The notes under the pieces: generated by a model
What the model saw: the letters and a program-made list of their open reading frames with translations, nothing else
Told to the model about the DNA's origin: nothing
Database searches by the model: none
Shown here: positions 19,885 to 30,613 of the stretch, in pieces
How positions within the stretch are numbered: position 1 is the first letter of the stretch
How the letters are laid out: each line of letters opens with the position of its first letter
Program-made: the position numbers and the translations under genes
DNA from: Kitasatospora cinereorecta
Lineage (GTDB): Bacteria > Actinomycetota > Actinomycetes > Streptomycetales > Streptomycetaceae
Reading direction: 5' to 3'
Length of the DNA stretch: 64,000 nucleotides
Assembly (NCBI RefSeq): GCF_024172095.1
Contig: NZ_JAMZDX010000001.1
Span: 1,486,969 to 1,550,968, forward strand

Positions 19885-20970
19885 ATGCGCACTGTCGCCG
19901 TCGTCGGCACCGGACTGATCGGCACCTCCGCCGCACTCGCCCTCACCGGCCGCGGGCTGCACGTGTATCTGGAGGACGCCGACCCGGACGCCGCGCGGAC
20001 CGCGGCGTCGCTCGGGGCCGGTACCACCGAGCTGCCGGACGGGCCGGTGGACCTGGCGGTCGTGGCGGTGCCCCCGGCGCTGGTCGGGAGCGTGCTCGCC
20101 GACTGCCAGCGGCGCGGGCTGGCCCGCTGCTACACCGACGTGGCGAGCGTGAAGTCCGGTCCGCGGGCGGAGATCGCCTCGCTCGGCCTGGACACCGTCC
20201 ACTACATCGGCAGTCACCCGATGGCGGGCCGGGAGCGCTCCGGGCCGCTGGCGGCCCGCGCCGACCTGTTCGAGGGCCGGCCCTGGGTGCTCACGCCGAC
20301 CCCGGAGACCGACACCGAGACGCTCAACGCGGCGCTGGAGCTGGTCGCCCTGTGCGGCGCGATGCCGATCGTGATGGACGCGGCCGCCCACGACCGCGCG
20401 GTCGCGCTGGTCTCGCACGCCCCGCAGCTGCTGTCCTCGCTGGTCGCGGCGCGCCTGGAGCACGCCGACGAGACCGCGATAAGGCTGTCCGGCCAGGGTG
20501 TGCGCGACGTCACCCGGATCGCCGCCTCCAACCCCGCGATGTGGGTCGACATCCTCTCCGCCAACGCCGGCGTGGTCGCCGACATCCTGGAGGAGGTCGC
20601 CGCCGACCTGGACGAGACCGTCACCGCCCTGCGCGCCCTGCAGGCCGCCGACGAGGGCGAGCGGAATGCCGGAGCGGCCGGGATCGAGGCGGTCATGCGC
20701 CGCGGCAACACCGGCCAGGCCCGCATCCCCGGCAAGCATGGCGCCCCGCCGACCCGCTACGAGACGGTCGCGGTCGTCCTCGGCGACCAGCCGGGCGAGC
20801 TGGGCCGCCTGTTCGGCGAGGTCGGCGCGCTCGGCGTGAACATCGAGGACGTCACCATCGAGCACTCGACCGGCCAGCAGGTCGGCCACGTCCAGCTCGC
20901 CGTCGCCCCGGGCGCCGTCAAGACGCTCACCGCGGGTCTGCGCGCCCGCGGCTGGAGCGTCCGCGACTGA
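19885..20970 (+). CDS. tyrA: Prephenate dehydrogenase with ACT domain
   Basis: A 361-aa enzyme of tyrosine biosynthesis, oxidising prephenate to 4-hydroxyphenylpyruvate with NAD(P). Rossmann motif VVGTGLIGTSAA at 6-17, substrate-binding region HYIGSHPMAGRERSGP (catalytic His), and a C-terminal ACT domain at about 285-361 (YETVAVVLGDQPGELGRLFG), probably for tyrosine feedback. The start ATG 19885 has aggaga 12 bases upstream. It precedes cmk and der in the conserved order tyrA-cmk-der. Confidence 0.93.
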   Translation: MRTVAVVGTGLIGTSAALALTGRGLHVYLEDADPDAARTAASLGAGTTELPDGPVDLAVVAVPPALVGSVLADCQRRGLARCYTDVASVKSGPRAEIASLGLDTVHYIGSHPMAGRERSGPLAARADLFEGRPWVLTPTPETDTETLNAALELVALCGAMPIVMDAAAHDRAVALVSHAPQLLSSLVAARLEHADETAIRLSGQGVRDVTRIAASNPAMWVDILSANAGVVADILEEVAADLDETVTALRALQAADEGERNAGAAGIEAVMRRGNTGQARIPGKHGAPPTRYETVAVVLGDQPGELGRLFGEVGALGVNIEDVTIEHSTGQQVGHVQLAVAPGAVKTLTAGLRARGWSVRD

Positions 20971-21113
20971 CCCCCCGGCCTCCGGCTTTCGGTCGCCCGC
21001 AGGGTCGCCCGGTCGGAGTACGGGAGGGCCGGAGGACGGCGGTCCGGGGACGGGGCGGCGGTCGTCTAACCTTGAGGTAGCCGTCCCCGTGCATGCAGAG
21101 AGAGGTTCGCCCC

Positions 21114-21830
21114 GTGGAAACTGCCGACCGAGCGTCGCACGCCCCGGTCGTCGTCGCCATCGACGGACCCTCCGGCTCCGGGAAGTCGACCGTCTCCCGG
21201 GCGGTCGCCGCCCGGCTGGGGCTGAGCTTCCTGGACACCGGCGCGATGTACCGGGCGATGACCTGGTGGATGCTGGCCAACGACGTCGACGTGGACGACG
21301 CCGATGCCGTCGCCATCGCCTGCACCAAGCCCGTGATCGTCTCCGGCACGGACGCCGACGGCCCGACCATAACGGTCGACGGCCAGGACGTCTCCGGCCC
21401 GATCCGCGGCCCCGAGGTGACCGCCAAGGTCAGCGCGGTCGCCGCCGTTCCGGCCGTCCGCAGCCGGCTGGTCGAGCTGCAGCGCGGCTGCGCCGAGGTC
21501 GCCGAGCGCGGCATCGTCGCCGAGGGCCGCGACATGGGCTCGGTGGTCTTCCCGACCGCCACCGTCAAGGTCTTCCTGACCGCCTCCGAGGCCGCCCGCA
21601 CCGAGCGCCGGGCCGCCGAACTGCGGGCCAAGGGCCTGGACGAGGCGACCATCACCGCGATGGCCGCCGACCTGGCCCGCCGCGACGCCGCGGACTCCTC
21701 CCGGGAGACCGCGCCGCTCACCCAGGCGCCCGACGCCGTCCTGGTCGACACCAGCACGCTCACCCTGGAGCAGGTGATCGACCGGATCACCGGGCTGGTC
21801 GAGGAACGGGCCCGCCTGTTCACCGTCTGA
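21114..21830 (+). CDS. cmk: Cytidylate kinase
   Basis: A 238-aa kinase phosphorylating CMP and dCMP with ATP. P-loop GPSGSGKST at 18-26, followed by the CMP-binding LGLSFLDTGAMYRAMT, GRDMGSVVFP and the LID arginines AARTERRAAEL. Start GTG 21114 with agagagg 8 bases upstream is preferred over ATG 21093, which would put 7 extra residues before METADRAS. Length matches the family. It lies between tyrA and der, with the der start 153 bases downstream. Confidence 0.95.
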   Translation: METADRASHAPVVVAIDGPSGSGKSTVSRAVAARLGLSFLDTGAMYRAMTWWMLANDVDVDDADAVAIACTKPVIVSGTDADGPTITVDGQDVSGPIRGPEVTAKVSAVAAVPAVRSRLVELQRGCAEVAERGIVAEGRDMGSVVFPTATVKVFLTASEAARTERRAAELRAKGLDEATITAMAADLARRDAADSSRETAPLTQAPDAVLVDTSTLTLEQVIDRITGLVEERARLFTV

Positions 21831-21982
21831 TGTCCGTCGACTGACGGCTGTGGCCGGCACCGGTCCGGCCGACCCCACTTTGTCCAAGGCCGCGCGTCCG
21901 CGCGGTCTCGCGCTGCCCGTACGGGCAGGTACGCACGGTGCGCCCCTGGGAAGGGCCGTACCGGGAAACGGAAGAACGCAGC

Positions 21983-23437
21983 ATGAGCAACGACACCTCC
22001 GCCCACCACGGCGAGCTCGGCGACGCCGAGTACGCCGAGTTCATGGCGCTGGCCGCCGAAGAGGGCTTCGACATCGACGAGGTCGACGCCGACCTGGACG
22101 CCGCCTCGCACGGCCCGCTGCCGGTGCTGGCCGTCGTCGGCCGCCCGAATGTCGGCAAGTCGACCCTGGTCAACCGCATCATCGGCCGCCGCGAGGCGGT
22201 CGTCGAGGACCGTCCCGGCGTCACTCGTGACCGGGTCACCTACGAGGCGACGTGGAACGGCCGCCGCTTCAAGCTCGTCGACACCGGCGGCTGGGAGATC
22301 GACGTCCTCGGCATCGACAAGCTGGTCGCGACCCAGGCCGAGTACGGCATCGAGAGCGCCGACGCCGTCCTGTTCGTGGTCGACGCCACCGTCGGCGCCA
22401 CCGACACCGACGAGGCCCTGGTCAAGCTGATCCGCCGGGCCGGCAAGCCCGTCGTGCTCTGCGCCAACAAGGTCGACGGCCCGTCCACCGAGGCCGAGGC
22501 CGCCTACCTGTGGTCGCTCGGCCTCGGCGAGCCGTACCCCGTCTCGGCGCTGCACGGCCGCGGCTCCGGCGACCTGCTGGACGCCGTCCTCAAGGCGCTG
22601 CCCGAGGCCCCGCCGCAGACCTTCGGCAACGGCCAGCTCGGCGGCCCCCGCCGGGTCGCCCTGATCGGCCGCCCGAACGTCGGGAAGTCCAGCCTGCTCA
22701 ACAAGGTCGCCGGCGAGGACCGCGTGGTCGTCAACGAGCTGGCCGGCACCACCCGCGACCCGGTCGACGAGATGATCGAACTCGGCGGCAAGACCTGGAA
22801 GTTCGTCGACACCGCCGGTATCCGCCGCCGGGTCCACCTGACCGCTGGCGCCGACTTCTACGCCTCGCTGCGCACCTCCTCCGCGCTGGAGAAGGCCGAG
22901 GTGGCGGTCGTCCTGATCGACGCCAGCGAGACCCTGGCCGAGCAGGACACCCGGATCATCTCGATGGCCGTCGAGGCCGGCCGGGCCGTCGTCATCGCGT
23001 ACAACAAGTGGGACCAGCTCGACGAGGAGCGCCGCTACTACCTGGAGCGCGAGATCGAGCGCGATCTCGTCCAGGTGCAGTGGGCCCCCCGGGTCAACGT
23101 CTCGGCCAAGACCGGCCGGCACATGGAGAAGCTCGTCCCGGCGATCGAGACCGCGCTGGAGGGCTGGGAGACCCGCATCACGACGGCGCGCCTGAACGCC
23201 TTCCTCGGCGAGCTGGTCGCCTCCCACCCGCACCCGATCCGCGGCGGCAAGCAGCCGCGCATCCTGTTCGGCACCCAGGCGGGCACCCGTCCGCCGCGGT
23301 TCGTGCTGTTCGCCTCCGGCTTCCTGGAGGCCGGCTACCGCCGCTTCGTCGAGCGCCGGCTGCGCGAGGAGTTCGGGTTCGAGGGGACGCCGATCTCGAT
23401 CTCGGTGCGGGTGCGGGAGAAGCGCAAGCGCAAGTAG
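21983..23437 (+). CDS. der: Ribosome biogenesis GTPase Der (EngA)
   Basis: A 484-aa GTPase with two tandem G domains, each with GRPNVGKS (residues ~53 and ~229), required for 50S subunit assembly. Other G motifs are present: [25 protein letters not shown] and NKWDQLDEE, and the C-terminal KH-like domain ends in RKRK. An acidic ~45-residue N-terminal extension precedes the first G domain. ATG 21983 with ggaag upstream; an upstream in-frame ATG 21938 lacks a good RBS. A perfect 62-bp palindrome follows the stop. Confidence 0.96.
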   Translation: MSNDTSAHHGELGDAEYAEFMALAAEEGFDIDEVDADLDAASHGPLPVLAVVGRPNVGKSTLVNRIIGRREAVVEDRPGVTRDRVTYEATWNGRRFKLVDTGGWEIDVLGIDKLVATQAEYGIESADAVLFVVDATVGATDTDEALVKLIRRAGKPVVLCANKVDGPSTEAEAAYLWSLGLGEPYPVSALHGRGSGDLLDAVLKALPEAPPQTFGNGQLGGPRRVALIGRPNVGKSSLLNKVAGEDRVVVNELAGTTRDPVDEMIELGGKTWKFVDTAGIRRRVHLTAGADFYASLRTSSALEKAEVAVVLIDASETLAEQDTRIISMAVEAGRAVVIAYNKWDQLDEERRYYLEREIERDLVQVQWAPRVNVSAKTGRHMEKLVPAIETALEGWETRITTARLNAFLGELVASHPHPIRGGKQPRILFGTQAGTRPPRFVLFASGFLEAGYRRFVERRLREEFGFEGTPISISVRVREKRKRK

Positions 23438-23450
23438 TGACGTGAACCGT

Positions 23451-23512
23451 TGACGGTACGGCCGAGGGCCGGGTGAGGAGCGCTCCTCACCCGGCCCTCG
23501 GCCGTACCGTCA
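23451..23512. terminator. 62-bp perfect palindrome, probable bidirectional terminator
   Basis: The sequence from tgacggtacggccgaggg to its exact reverse complement is symmetrical about 23481/23482 without a single mismatch or spacer. It lies 13 bases after the der stop and 17 bases before the stop of the convergent gene at 23530. As RNA from either strand it forms a very stable hairpin, so it can terminate both genes. No T run is present on either side. Confidence 0.85.
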
Positions 23513-23529
23513 CCCGCGTTGCTGTCCGG

Positions 23530-24090
23530 TCACTCGCCGCGTCCCGGGGGCAGGGACAGCATCGAACGGTGCCGTCCGCCGCTCCCGGCCGGAGCGGTCG
23601 GCGAACCTGCGGCCGACGTCTGGCCCGTCGCCGGGGACGACTGCCCGGAGCCGCCGAGGTAGCCGGCCGCGATCCAGCCCTGACCGTTGCCGGAGGCCCC
23701 GGCCGACGGCTGCGCCTGCGCGGGCATGAACTGCGGCACCCCGTGGGACTGGCCCGGGTAGGTCTGGAAGGTCTGCTGCTGGGGGTACGGCAGCGCGTCG
23801 CGCGTCCCGCGCAGGTCGCGGCTCTCCCGCAACTCCACGCTCTCCCGGGGCTCGCGGACGGCGAAGCCGGTGAACCGCATGTGCTCCTCGCCCGTCCGGT
23901 CACCCGGCAGGGCGCGGAACAGCCGCCGGTACTCGGAGTACAGCGCGTCGTAGATCGGGGTGGCGGAGGACGGGTGCTCCGCGTCGTACGACGGCCGCAT
24001 GCTCGGGATCGAGCGAGCGGCGGAAGCGGCGGCGGTGGAGGCGTAGGAGGCGGAGGGGCGGCTGGGAGCGGCGACGTCGTAGCTGTACAC
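23530..24090 (-). CDS. Hypothetical protein, Pro/Ser/Gln-rich
   Basis: About 186 aa from GTG 24090, the only start in frame before the coding-like sequence ceases; no strong RBS is visible. A possible folded part is SYDAEHPSSATPIYDALYSE, YRRLFRALPGDRTGEEHMRF, followed by a Gln/Gly/Ala-rich tail (QAQPSAGASGNGQGWIAAG). No transmembrane or catalytic motif is visible. It is convergent with der across the palindrome. It matches no family I recognise beyond being a streptomycete-type conserved hypothetical next to der. The start is uncertain. Confidence 0.6.
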   Translation of the reverse strand: MYSYDVAAPSRPSASYASTAAASAARSIPSMRPSYDAEHPSSATPIYDALYSEYRRLFRALPGDRTGEEHMRFTGFAVREPRESVELRESRDLRGTRDALPYPQQQTFQTYPGQSHGVPQFMPAQAQPSAGASGNGQGWIAAGYLGGSGQSSPATGQTSAAGSPTAPAGSGGRHRSMLSLPPGRGE

Positions 24091-24311
24091 GTAGAGCCAA
24101 CGAGTGAGGGCGGCGGGGGATGCGGGCGTGTCGCGGGCTGTCCTATGCCAGTTCGGATCTTGACGGCGCGGTGCCTCCGAGCCTGATGGGTGGGGTGGTT
24201 GACGGTCCGTCCGGTGGTGTCGGCACCGTCGTCGGTGGCGTCGGCAACGCCGGCCGGGGCCGCTGCGGGCAGCCCCGGGCCGGCGTCGACGGCCGCGGGT
24301 GCGGTGCGGGC

Positions 24312-25223
24312 TCAGGTGCCGGCGAGCGGGAGCAGCGCAGCGGCCAGCACGCCGCTCGCGGCGGCGCGGTCGAGCGCCATCCGGAGCAGGTCCTCGCGGG
24401 GTTGGCGGCCGATGGTGCCGGCCGGGACGGCGTACATGATCACCTCGGACTGCCGTCCGGCCGCCACCCGCCACGCGTCGGTGACCTGGAACGGCGCGTG
24501 CGCCTGCCACCACGCCGCACTGCCGCCGGTGGCCGACGGCTGCAGGATCGCGTGCAGCTTGCCCATCGCCATCAGCACCGACCAGCCGGTCCGCGGCCGG
24601 ACCGGCGCGTTGTTGACGTCCTGGACCAGCTGGAAGCCGTGATCGGTGAGCAGGGAGAGGAACTCGTCCTCGCCACTGGTGTTGCCGGGGCGGCCGATCG
24701 GTCCGGTCGGTTCGACCACCAGCGAGGCGTACCCGGTGTCGCCGCACAGCACGATGCCGCAGGTGACGCCGAGGACGGCGAGCTGGGTCGGCTTGGCTGC
24801 GGCGGCGGTGGCGGGGGAGGGGGTGTTCACGGACGGCGCGACCGGTCCGGGCGCCGCACCACCCGGGCCGGCCGGGGGTGCGGCGGAGGGAGAGGGCGAG
24901 TGCGGCAGGGCGGCGGTGAGCGATTCGGGGGTGCCGCCGGTGCCCTGGGTCTGGCTGATGCTGCGGACCGCGCCGAGCAGCTGCTCCTCGGAGACCGCCA
25001 CCACCTGGGACGGGATGCAGCGGGCGTGGGCGAACGCCAGGACGGCGGTCTCGTCGCCGACGAAGAGCACAGTGCTGGTGGGCTCCCGATGGGAGTCGCC
25101 CGGCTGACGGCAGGAGGTGCAGTCGTAGGCGTCGGGCGCGTGGGCGCCGGCCAGCAGGTTGTCGGCCTCGTCGTCGCCGATCTCGGCTCGTACGTCCTCG
25201 CTCACCTCGAGCATGCGTGACAC
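24312..25223 (-). CDS. Conserved hypothetical protein with CxxC-type N-terminus
   Basis: A 303-aa protein from GTG 25223 (gaggag upstream). An N-terminal domain (about 1-100) contains YDCTSCRQPGDSHREPTSTV, so a single CxxC, and LAFAHARCIPSQ. An Ala/Pro linker (about 115-150) leads to a second domain (about 150-300) with AVLGVTCGIVLCGDTGYASL, EFLSLLTDHGFQLVQDVNN and VIMYAVPAGTIGRQPREDLL. No membrane segments are seen. I do not recognise a function. Spacing to the next leftward gene is 221 bases, so cotranscription is uncertain. It is divergent from the rpf-type gene. Confidence 0.7.
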   Translation of the reverse strand: MSRMLEVSEDVRAEIGDDEADNLLAGAHAPDAYDCTSCRQPGDSHREPTSTVLFVGDETAVLAFAHARCIPSQVVAVSEEQLLGAVRSISQTQGTGGTPESLTAALPHSPSPSAAPPAGPGGAAPGPVAPSVNTPSPATAAAAKPTQLAVLGVTCGIVLCGDTGYASLVVEPTGPIGRPGNTSGEDEFLSLLTDHGFQLVQDVNNAPVRPRTGWSVLMAMGKLHAILQPSATGGSAAWWQAHAPFQVTDAWRVAAGRQSEVIMYAVPAGTIGRQPREDLLRMALDRAAASGVLAAALLPLAGT

Positions 25224-26618
<1,395 letters not shown>

Positions 26619-26706
26619 CACCCCCCGACCTGACGGGCGTCGTCGTCCCGGAGCCGCCGACCTGACCCGAGCTGCCCCCGGCCCGCGCCACCGTCGGCCG
26701 CGCGAA

Positions 26707-26748
26707 GCCGCCGACCGCCTCCCCTCGCGGGAGCGGTCGGCGGCTCTC
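26707..26748 (+). terminator. Terminator-like hairpin after the rpf-type gene
   Basis: A 12-bp perfect stem (26707-26718 with 26733-26744) with a smaller inner stem. The T run is poor. It lies between the rpf-type gene and the convergent MBL-fold gene. Confidence 0.55.
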
Positions 26749-26854
26749 GCCGTTGCGGGGGGGGGGCGGGTGGTTGGCGTGGCCGAGCTGCGCCCGCCGC
26801 ATCGGCGTCCTCGCTGTCCCGGCCGGTTGACCGGGGCGCGGTGCCGTCCGCAGC

Positions 26855-27658
26855 TCACCCCCAGGGCAGCTCACCCTTGGCGACCTTGGTCCCGAGTTCC
26901 GCCGCCAGCGGGAGCCCCGCGTCCGGGTAGCGCCGCTTGAGGCCCGCCACGGCGCCGGCGGCGTCGGAGGACTTGCCGAGCTCCGTCTCGAACGCCTTCA
27001 GGTAGTCGCGCGTCCACCCGATCGCCGTCGCGTCGTCCGGACCGTCCGCCAGCCGGTGCCCGGCGGCGACCATGAACGGGTCCAGCGTCTCCATCTCGTC
27101 CAGCAGGTCGATCCACGCCTCGCGCTGCGCCGCGTGCGGCGTGTCCGCCGTCCACACGTGCACCCCCTCGTACAGCAGCACCCCGCCGAGGAGCGAACGG
27201 CTGCGGTGCTCCCAGAGGTAGTGGTGGTCGGGCAGCCCGAGCGACGCACCGCGGACCTCCAGCCGGTGGCCCTCCAGCTCCAGGGCGTCGTCGTCCAGCG
27301 CCTCCAGCGCGACCAGGCGGGTCGACAGCTCGTCCCCCAGCCGCGCCCATGCCGCGACCTTGTCCCGGTACGTCTCCTCGATGCGCTGCACCACCGGCGC
27401 GGGAGCCAGGAACCGCGCCTCCGGGAAGGCGTCCCGCAGCACCTCGGCCCCGAAATAGCAGTCCGGATCGCCGTGGCTGATGAACACCGTCGACAGCCGC
27501 CGACCGCTCGCCGCCACCTCCTGCGCCAGCCGCCGCCCGTCCGACAGCCGGAAGCCGGCGTCCACCAGCACCGCCTGGTGCATGCCCAGCACCAGCACCG
27601 AGGTCTTGTGCAGCGACGCGTCGGAGAAGTCGATGATCCTGTACTCGAGGGGATTCAT
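26855..27658 (-). CDS. MBL-fold metallo-hydrolase-like protein
   Basis: A 267-aa cytoplasmic protein from ATG 27658. The N-terminal beta strands (SVLVLGMHQAVLVDAGFRLS) and the motif ISHGDPDCYFGAE resemble the metallo-beta-lactamase fold. The canonical HxHxDH is altered to SHGDPDCYFG, so one or more metal ligands are replaced. Later elements are VWTADTPHAAQREAW and VAAGHRLADGPDD, where a His ligand usually sits. The substrate is unknown, and metal dependence is uncertain because of the changed motif. It is divergent from the alkB-like gene. Confidence 0.75.
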   Translation of the reverse strand: MNPLEYRIIDFSDASLHKTSVLVLGMHQAVLVDAGFRLSDGRRLAQEVAASGRRLSTVFISHGDPDCYFGAEVLRDAFPEARFLAPAPVVQRIEETYRDKVAAWARLGDELSTRLVALEALDDDALELEGHRLEVRGASLGLPDHHYLWEHRSRSLLGGVLLYEGVHVWTADTPHAAQREAWIDLLDEMETLDPFMVAAGHRLADGPDDATAIGWTRDYLKAFETELGKSSDAAGAVAGLKRRYPDAGLPLAAELGTKVAKGELPWG

Positions 27659-27880
27659 CCCTGCTCCTTCCGCTCGTCGTCCGACCGGCTCTGCAGTGCT
27701 GTCCGGTTCCGCGCTGCTGTCCGGTTCCGCGGTGTGTCCGTGCGGCAAGGGGTACGGGCGCCGGACGCCTCCCAGAGGCCAGCCTCTGTCCCGCCGCTCC
27801 ACCGCGCACCCGCGCACCGCCGTCCGCTGCGCCGAACGGCCCACCCGCACGGCGGAGGCGGCGGTGGAAGGATGGACGGC

Positions 27881-28624
27881 GTGACCGGCCACTCCTCCCC
27901 GCAGTCCGGCGGCGTGTCCGGGTCCGAACTGTTCCCGCGGGAGCGGGCCGACCCGGCACCGGGCGCCGTCCTGCTGCCCGACTGGCTCGACCCGGACGAG
28001 CAGCGCGCCCTGGTCGAGGCGTGCCGCGACTGGGCCAGGCCGCCGGCCGGGATGCGGACGGTGACCCTGCCCACCGGCGGCGTGATGTCGGTACGAATGG
28101 TCTGCCTCGGCTGGCACTGGTACCCGTACGGCTACGCGAAGACGGTGGTCGACGGCGACGGCGCGCCGGTCAAGCCCTTCCCGGCCGAGCTGGGCGACCT
28201 CGCCCGGCGCGCGCTCGACGCCGCGTACGGACCGTCGCCGGACGGAACCGCAGGCCGTCCGGGGAAGGCCGCGATCGCGGGCGCGGGCGTGGATGCGTAC
28301 GACCCGGACATCGCCGTGGTCAACCACTACCCCCACGGCGCCAGGATGGGCCTGCACCGCGACCGCGAGGAGCGGATCGACGCCCCCGTCGTCTCCCTCT
28401 CGCTCGGCGACACCTGCGTCTTCCGGCTCGGCAACACCGAGACCCGCACCCGCCCCTGGACCGACCTGGAGCTGCGCAGCGGCGACCTGCTGGTCTTCGG
28501 CGGCCCGTCCCGCTTCGCGTACCACGGGGTGGTGCGCACGCTCCCCGGCACCGCGGATCCGGCGCTCGGCCTGGTGGGGCGGCTCAACATCACCGTCCGG
28601 CAGTCGGGTCTCCCGCCGTCCTGA
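27881..28624 (+). CDS. alkB: AlkB-like Fe(II)/2-oxoglutarate dioxygenase
   Basis: A 247-aa DNA/RNA dealkylation repair enzyme. The metal ligands HxD are seen in ARMGLHRDREERIDAP and the distal His in SRFAYHGVVR; the 2OG-binding Arg region is GRLNITVRQSG. It also shows the family element YGYAKTVVDGDGAPVKPFPA. GTG 27881 is preferred because ggaagg lies 9 bases upstream; ATG 27872 would sit directly on that RBS. Length suits bacterial AlkB. Substrate specificity (1-meA/3-meC) is inferred from the family. Confidence 0.9.
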   Translation: MTGHSSPQSGGVSGSELFPRERADPAPGAVLLPDWLDPDEQRALVEACRDWARPPAGMRTVTLPTGGVMSVRMVCLGWHWYPYGYAKTVVDGDGAPVKPFPAELGDLARRALDAAYGPSPDGTAGRPGKAAIAGAGVDAYDPDIAVVNHYPHGARMGLHRDREERIDAPVVSLSLGDTCVFRLGNTETRTRPWTDLELRSGDLLVFGGPSRFAYHGVVRTLPGTADPALGLVGRLNITVRQSGLPPS

Positions 28625-28786
28625 CCGTCCTGACCGTCCCGACGGTCCCATGACCGGACGCCGTGGTCCGATTGACCGCCCCGGGCGGCGGGAATTGGAG
28701 GGCCGCGAGGACACTTGAGGGTGGACGAAGGCGGTGGCCGCGGGCCCACCCCGAGCCGGACGGCCGCCGGGAGAGGGAGCACACCC

Positions 28787-29653
28787 ATGGGAACCCCCGT
28801 CGACCAGCTCGTCGACCTGCTCGACCTGGAGCAGATCGAGCTGAACATCTTCCGCGGCCGCAGCCCCGAGGAGGCGCTGCAGCGCACCTTCGGCGGCCAG
28901 GTCGCCGGCCAGGCGCTGGTGGCCGCGGGCCGTACGGTCGACGCGGACCGCCCCGTGCACTCGCTGCACTCCTACTTCCTGCGCCCCGGCATCCCCGGCG
29001 TGCCGATCGTCTACCAGGTCGACCGGATCCGCGACGGCCGCTCGTTCACCACCCGCCGGGTGCTCGCCATCCAGGGCGGGCGGTCGATCTTCGCCCTGAC
29101 CGCCGACTTCCACAAGCCCGAGGAGGGCGGGATCGAGCACCAGGTCGCCATGCCGGACGTTCCCGCACCCGAGGACCTGCCCAGCGCGCTCGACGAGGTC
29201 GGTTCCCGGCTCGGCGAGCTGCCGCCGTTCATCAGCCGCCGCCAGCCCTTCGACATCCGGTACGTCGACCGGCTCCGCTGGACCGAGGAGGAACTGGCCG
29301 GCGTCGAGGCGCGCAGCGGCGTCTGGCTGCGGACCAACGGCGCACTGCCCGACGACCCGCTGATCCACGTCTGCGCGCTCACGTACGCCAGCGACATGAC
29401 GCTGCTCGACGCCGTCCGCGCCCCCGTCGAACCGCTCTGGGGCCAGCGGAACTTCGACATGGCCTCGCTCGACCACGCGATGTGGTTCCACCGCCCGTTC
29501 CGGGCCGACGACTGGCTGCTTTACCAGCAGGAGTCGCCGATCGCCCACGCCGCCCGCGGCCTCGCCAGGGGCGAGATCTACGACCGCAGCGGGCGCCTCG
29601 TCGTCTCCGTCGTACAGGAGGGACTCTTCCGCCCACTTTCCGCCGACCGCTGA
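28787..29653 (+). CDS. tesB: Acyl-CoA thioesterase II
   Basis: A 288-aa double hot-dog enzyme hydrolysing acyl-CoA to free acid and CoA. The N-terminal hot dog contains QRTFGGQVAGQALVAAGRTV and HSLHSYFLRPGIPGVPIVY; the C-terminal half contains LTYASDMTLLDAV and SLDHAMWFHRPFRADDWLLY (catalytic Asp region), ending RGEIYDRSGRLVVSVVQEGL. The start ATG 28787 has gagaggga. It is 163 bases downstream of the alkB-like gene and 124 bases upstream of a DUF1684 gene. Confidence 0.95.
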   Translation: MGTPVDQLVDLLDLEQIELNIFRGRSPEEALQRTFGGQVAGQALVAAGRTVDADRPVHSLHSYFLRPGIPGVPIVYQVDRIRDGRSFTTRRVLAIQGGRSIFALTADFHKPEEGGIEHQVAMPDVPAPEDLPSALDEVGSRLGELPPFISRRQPFDIRYVDRLRWTEEELAGVEARSGVWLRTNGALPDDPLIHVCALTYASDMTLLDAVRAPVEPLWGQRNFDMASLDHAMWFHRPFRADDWLLYQQESPIAHAARGLARGEIYDRSGRLVVSVVQEGLFRPLSADR

Positions 29654-29777
29654 CGCCGTACCGTCCGCCGCTGCCGTCACCGACGCTCCTGACGCTTCCG
29701 ATGGTCGGAGTTGTCCGCCACTCACGTTCGACCGGCTACCACCGGCCGCCCCGCACTCCCCGGGAGGGATCGTTCCG

Positions 29778-30575
29778 ATGACCGCCACCGCCGCTGAGGA
29801 ATGGAAGCACTGGACGGAGGCCCGCACCGCCTCGGTCAGCGCCCCGCACGGCCCGCTCGCGCTGACCGGCACCCACTGGCTGGAGCCCGAGCCCGCCGAG
29901 ATCCCCGGCCTGCCCGGCCGCTGGTGGGCCGAGGACGGCCACGTGCGGCTGAGCATCAGCGCGGCGGACGGCATCCGGCTGGAGCACGGCGACGGCGCCC
30001 TCGACGGCGAGGTGGCGCTGCGCCCCGACACCGACCCCAAGGCCGACCTGGCAGTCCTCGACCAGCTGCGCCTGGTGCCGATCGAGCGCGAGGGCGAGCT
30101 CGCCCTGCGCGTCTTCGACCCCGACTCCCATGCGCGGTCCTCTTTCGCCGGAATCTCCGTCTTCCCGTACGCCGGCGAATGGGCCGTACCCGCCGTCTTC
30201 ACCGCCTTCGAGAGCGGCGAGCAGGCCGTCCTCGTCCCCAACGCGGACGGCCGCGAGCGGCCCCTGGAGATCACCGGCAAGATCGCCTTCACCCTCGCCG
30301 GCGAACCCCACAGCCTCACCGTCAGCCGCTCCGGCAACCGCCTCACCGGCGTGATCGCCGACGCCACCAGCGGCCACGAGACCTACCGCTTCCGCTTCAT
30401 CACCCTCCCCGCCCCCGACGCCGACGGCCACACCGTCCTCGACCTCAACCGCGCCTACCTGCCGCCCTGCGCCTTCGCCGACCACTTCGTCTGCCCCTTC
30501 CCGCCCCCGGGAAACCGGCTCACCGTCGCCGTCGAGGCGGGGGAGCGGCACGTGATCACCGCAGAGACCGGCTGA
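29778..30575 (+). CDS. DUF1684 family protein
   Basis: A 265-aa protein. The start TAAEEWKHWTEARTASVSAP and the C-terminal TVLDLNRAYLPPCAFADHFV, CPFPPPGNRLTVAVEAGE are characteristic of DUF1684, a family of unknown biochemical role. No signal peptide, so cytoplasmic. ATG 29778 follows cgggaggga. It may be cotranscribed with tesB and the MFS gene (both same strand, short gaps). No catalytic residues can be assigned from known family biology. Confidence 0.88.
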   Translation: MTATAAEEWKHWTEARTASVSAPHGPLALTGTHWLEPEPAEIPGLPGRWWAEDGHVRLSISAADGIRLEHGDGALDGEVALRPDTDPKADLAVLDQLRLVPIEREGELALRVFDPDSHARSSFAGISVFPYAGEWAVPAVFTAFESGEQAVLVPNADGRERPLEITGKIAFTLAGEPHSLTVSRSGNRLTGVIADATSGHETYRFRFITLPAPDADGHTVLDLNRAYLPPCAFADHFVCPFPPPGNRLTVAVEAGERHVITAETG

Positions 30576-30613
30576 CGCCTTTTGGTGGGTGACCCCGACG
30601 GGGGCGGCGCGGC

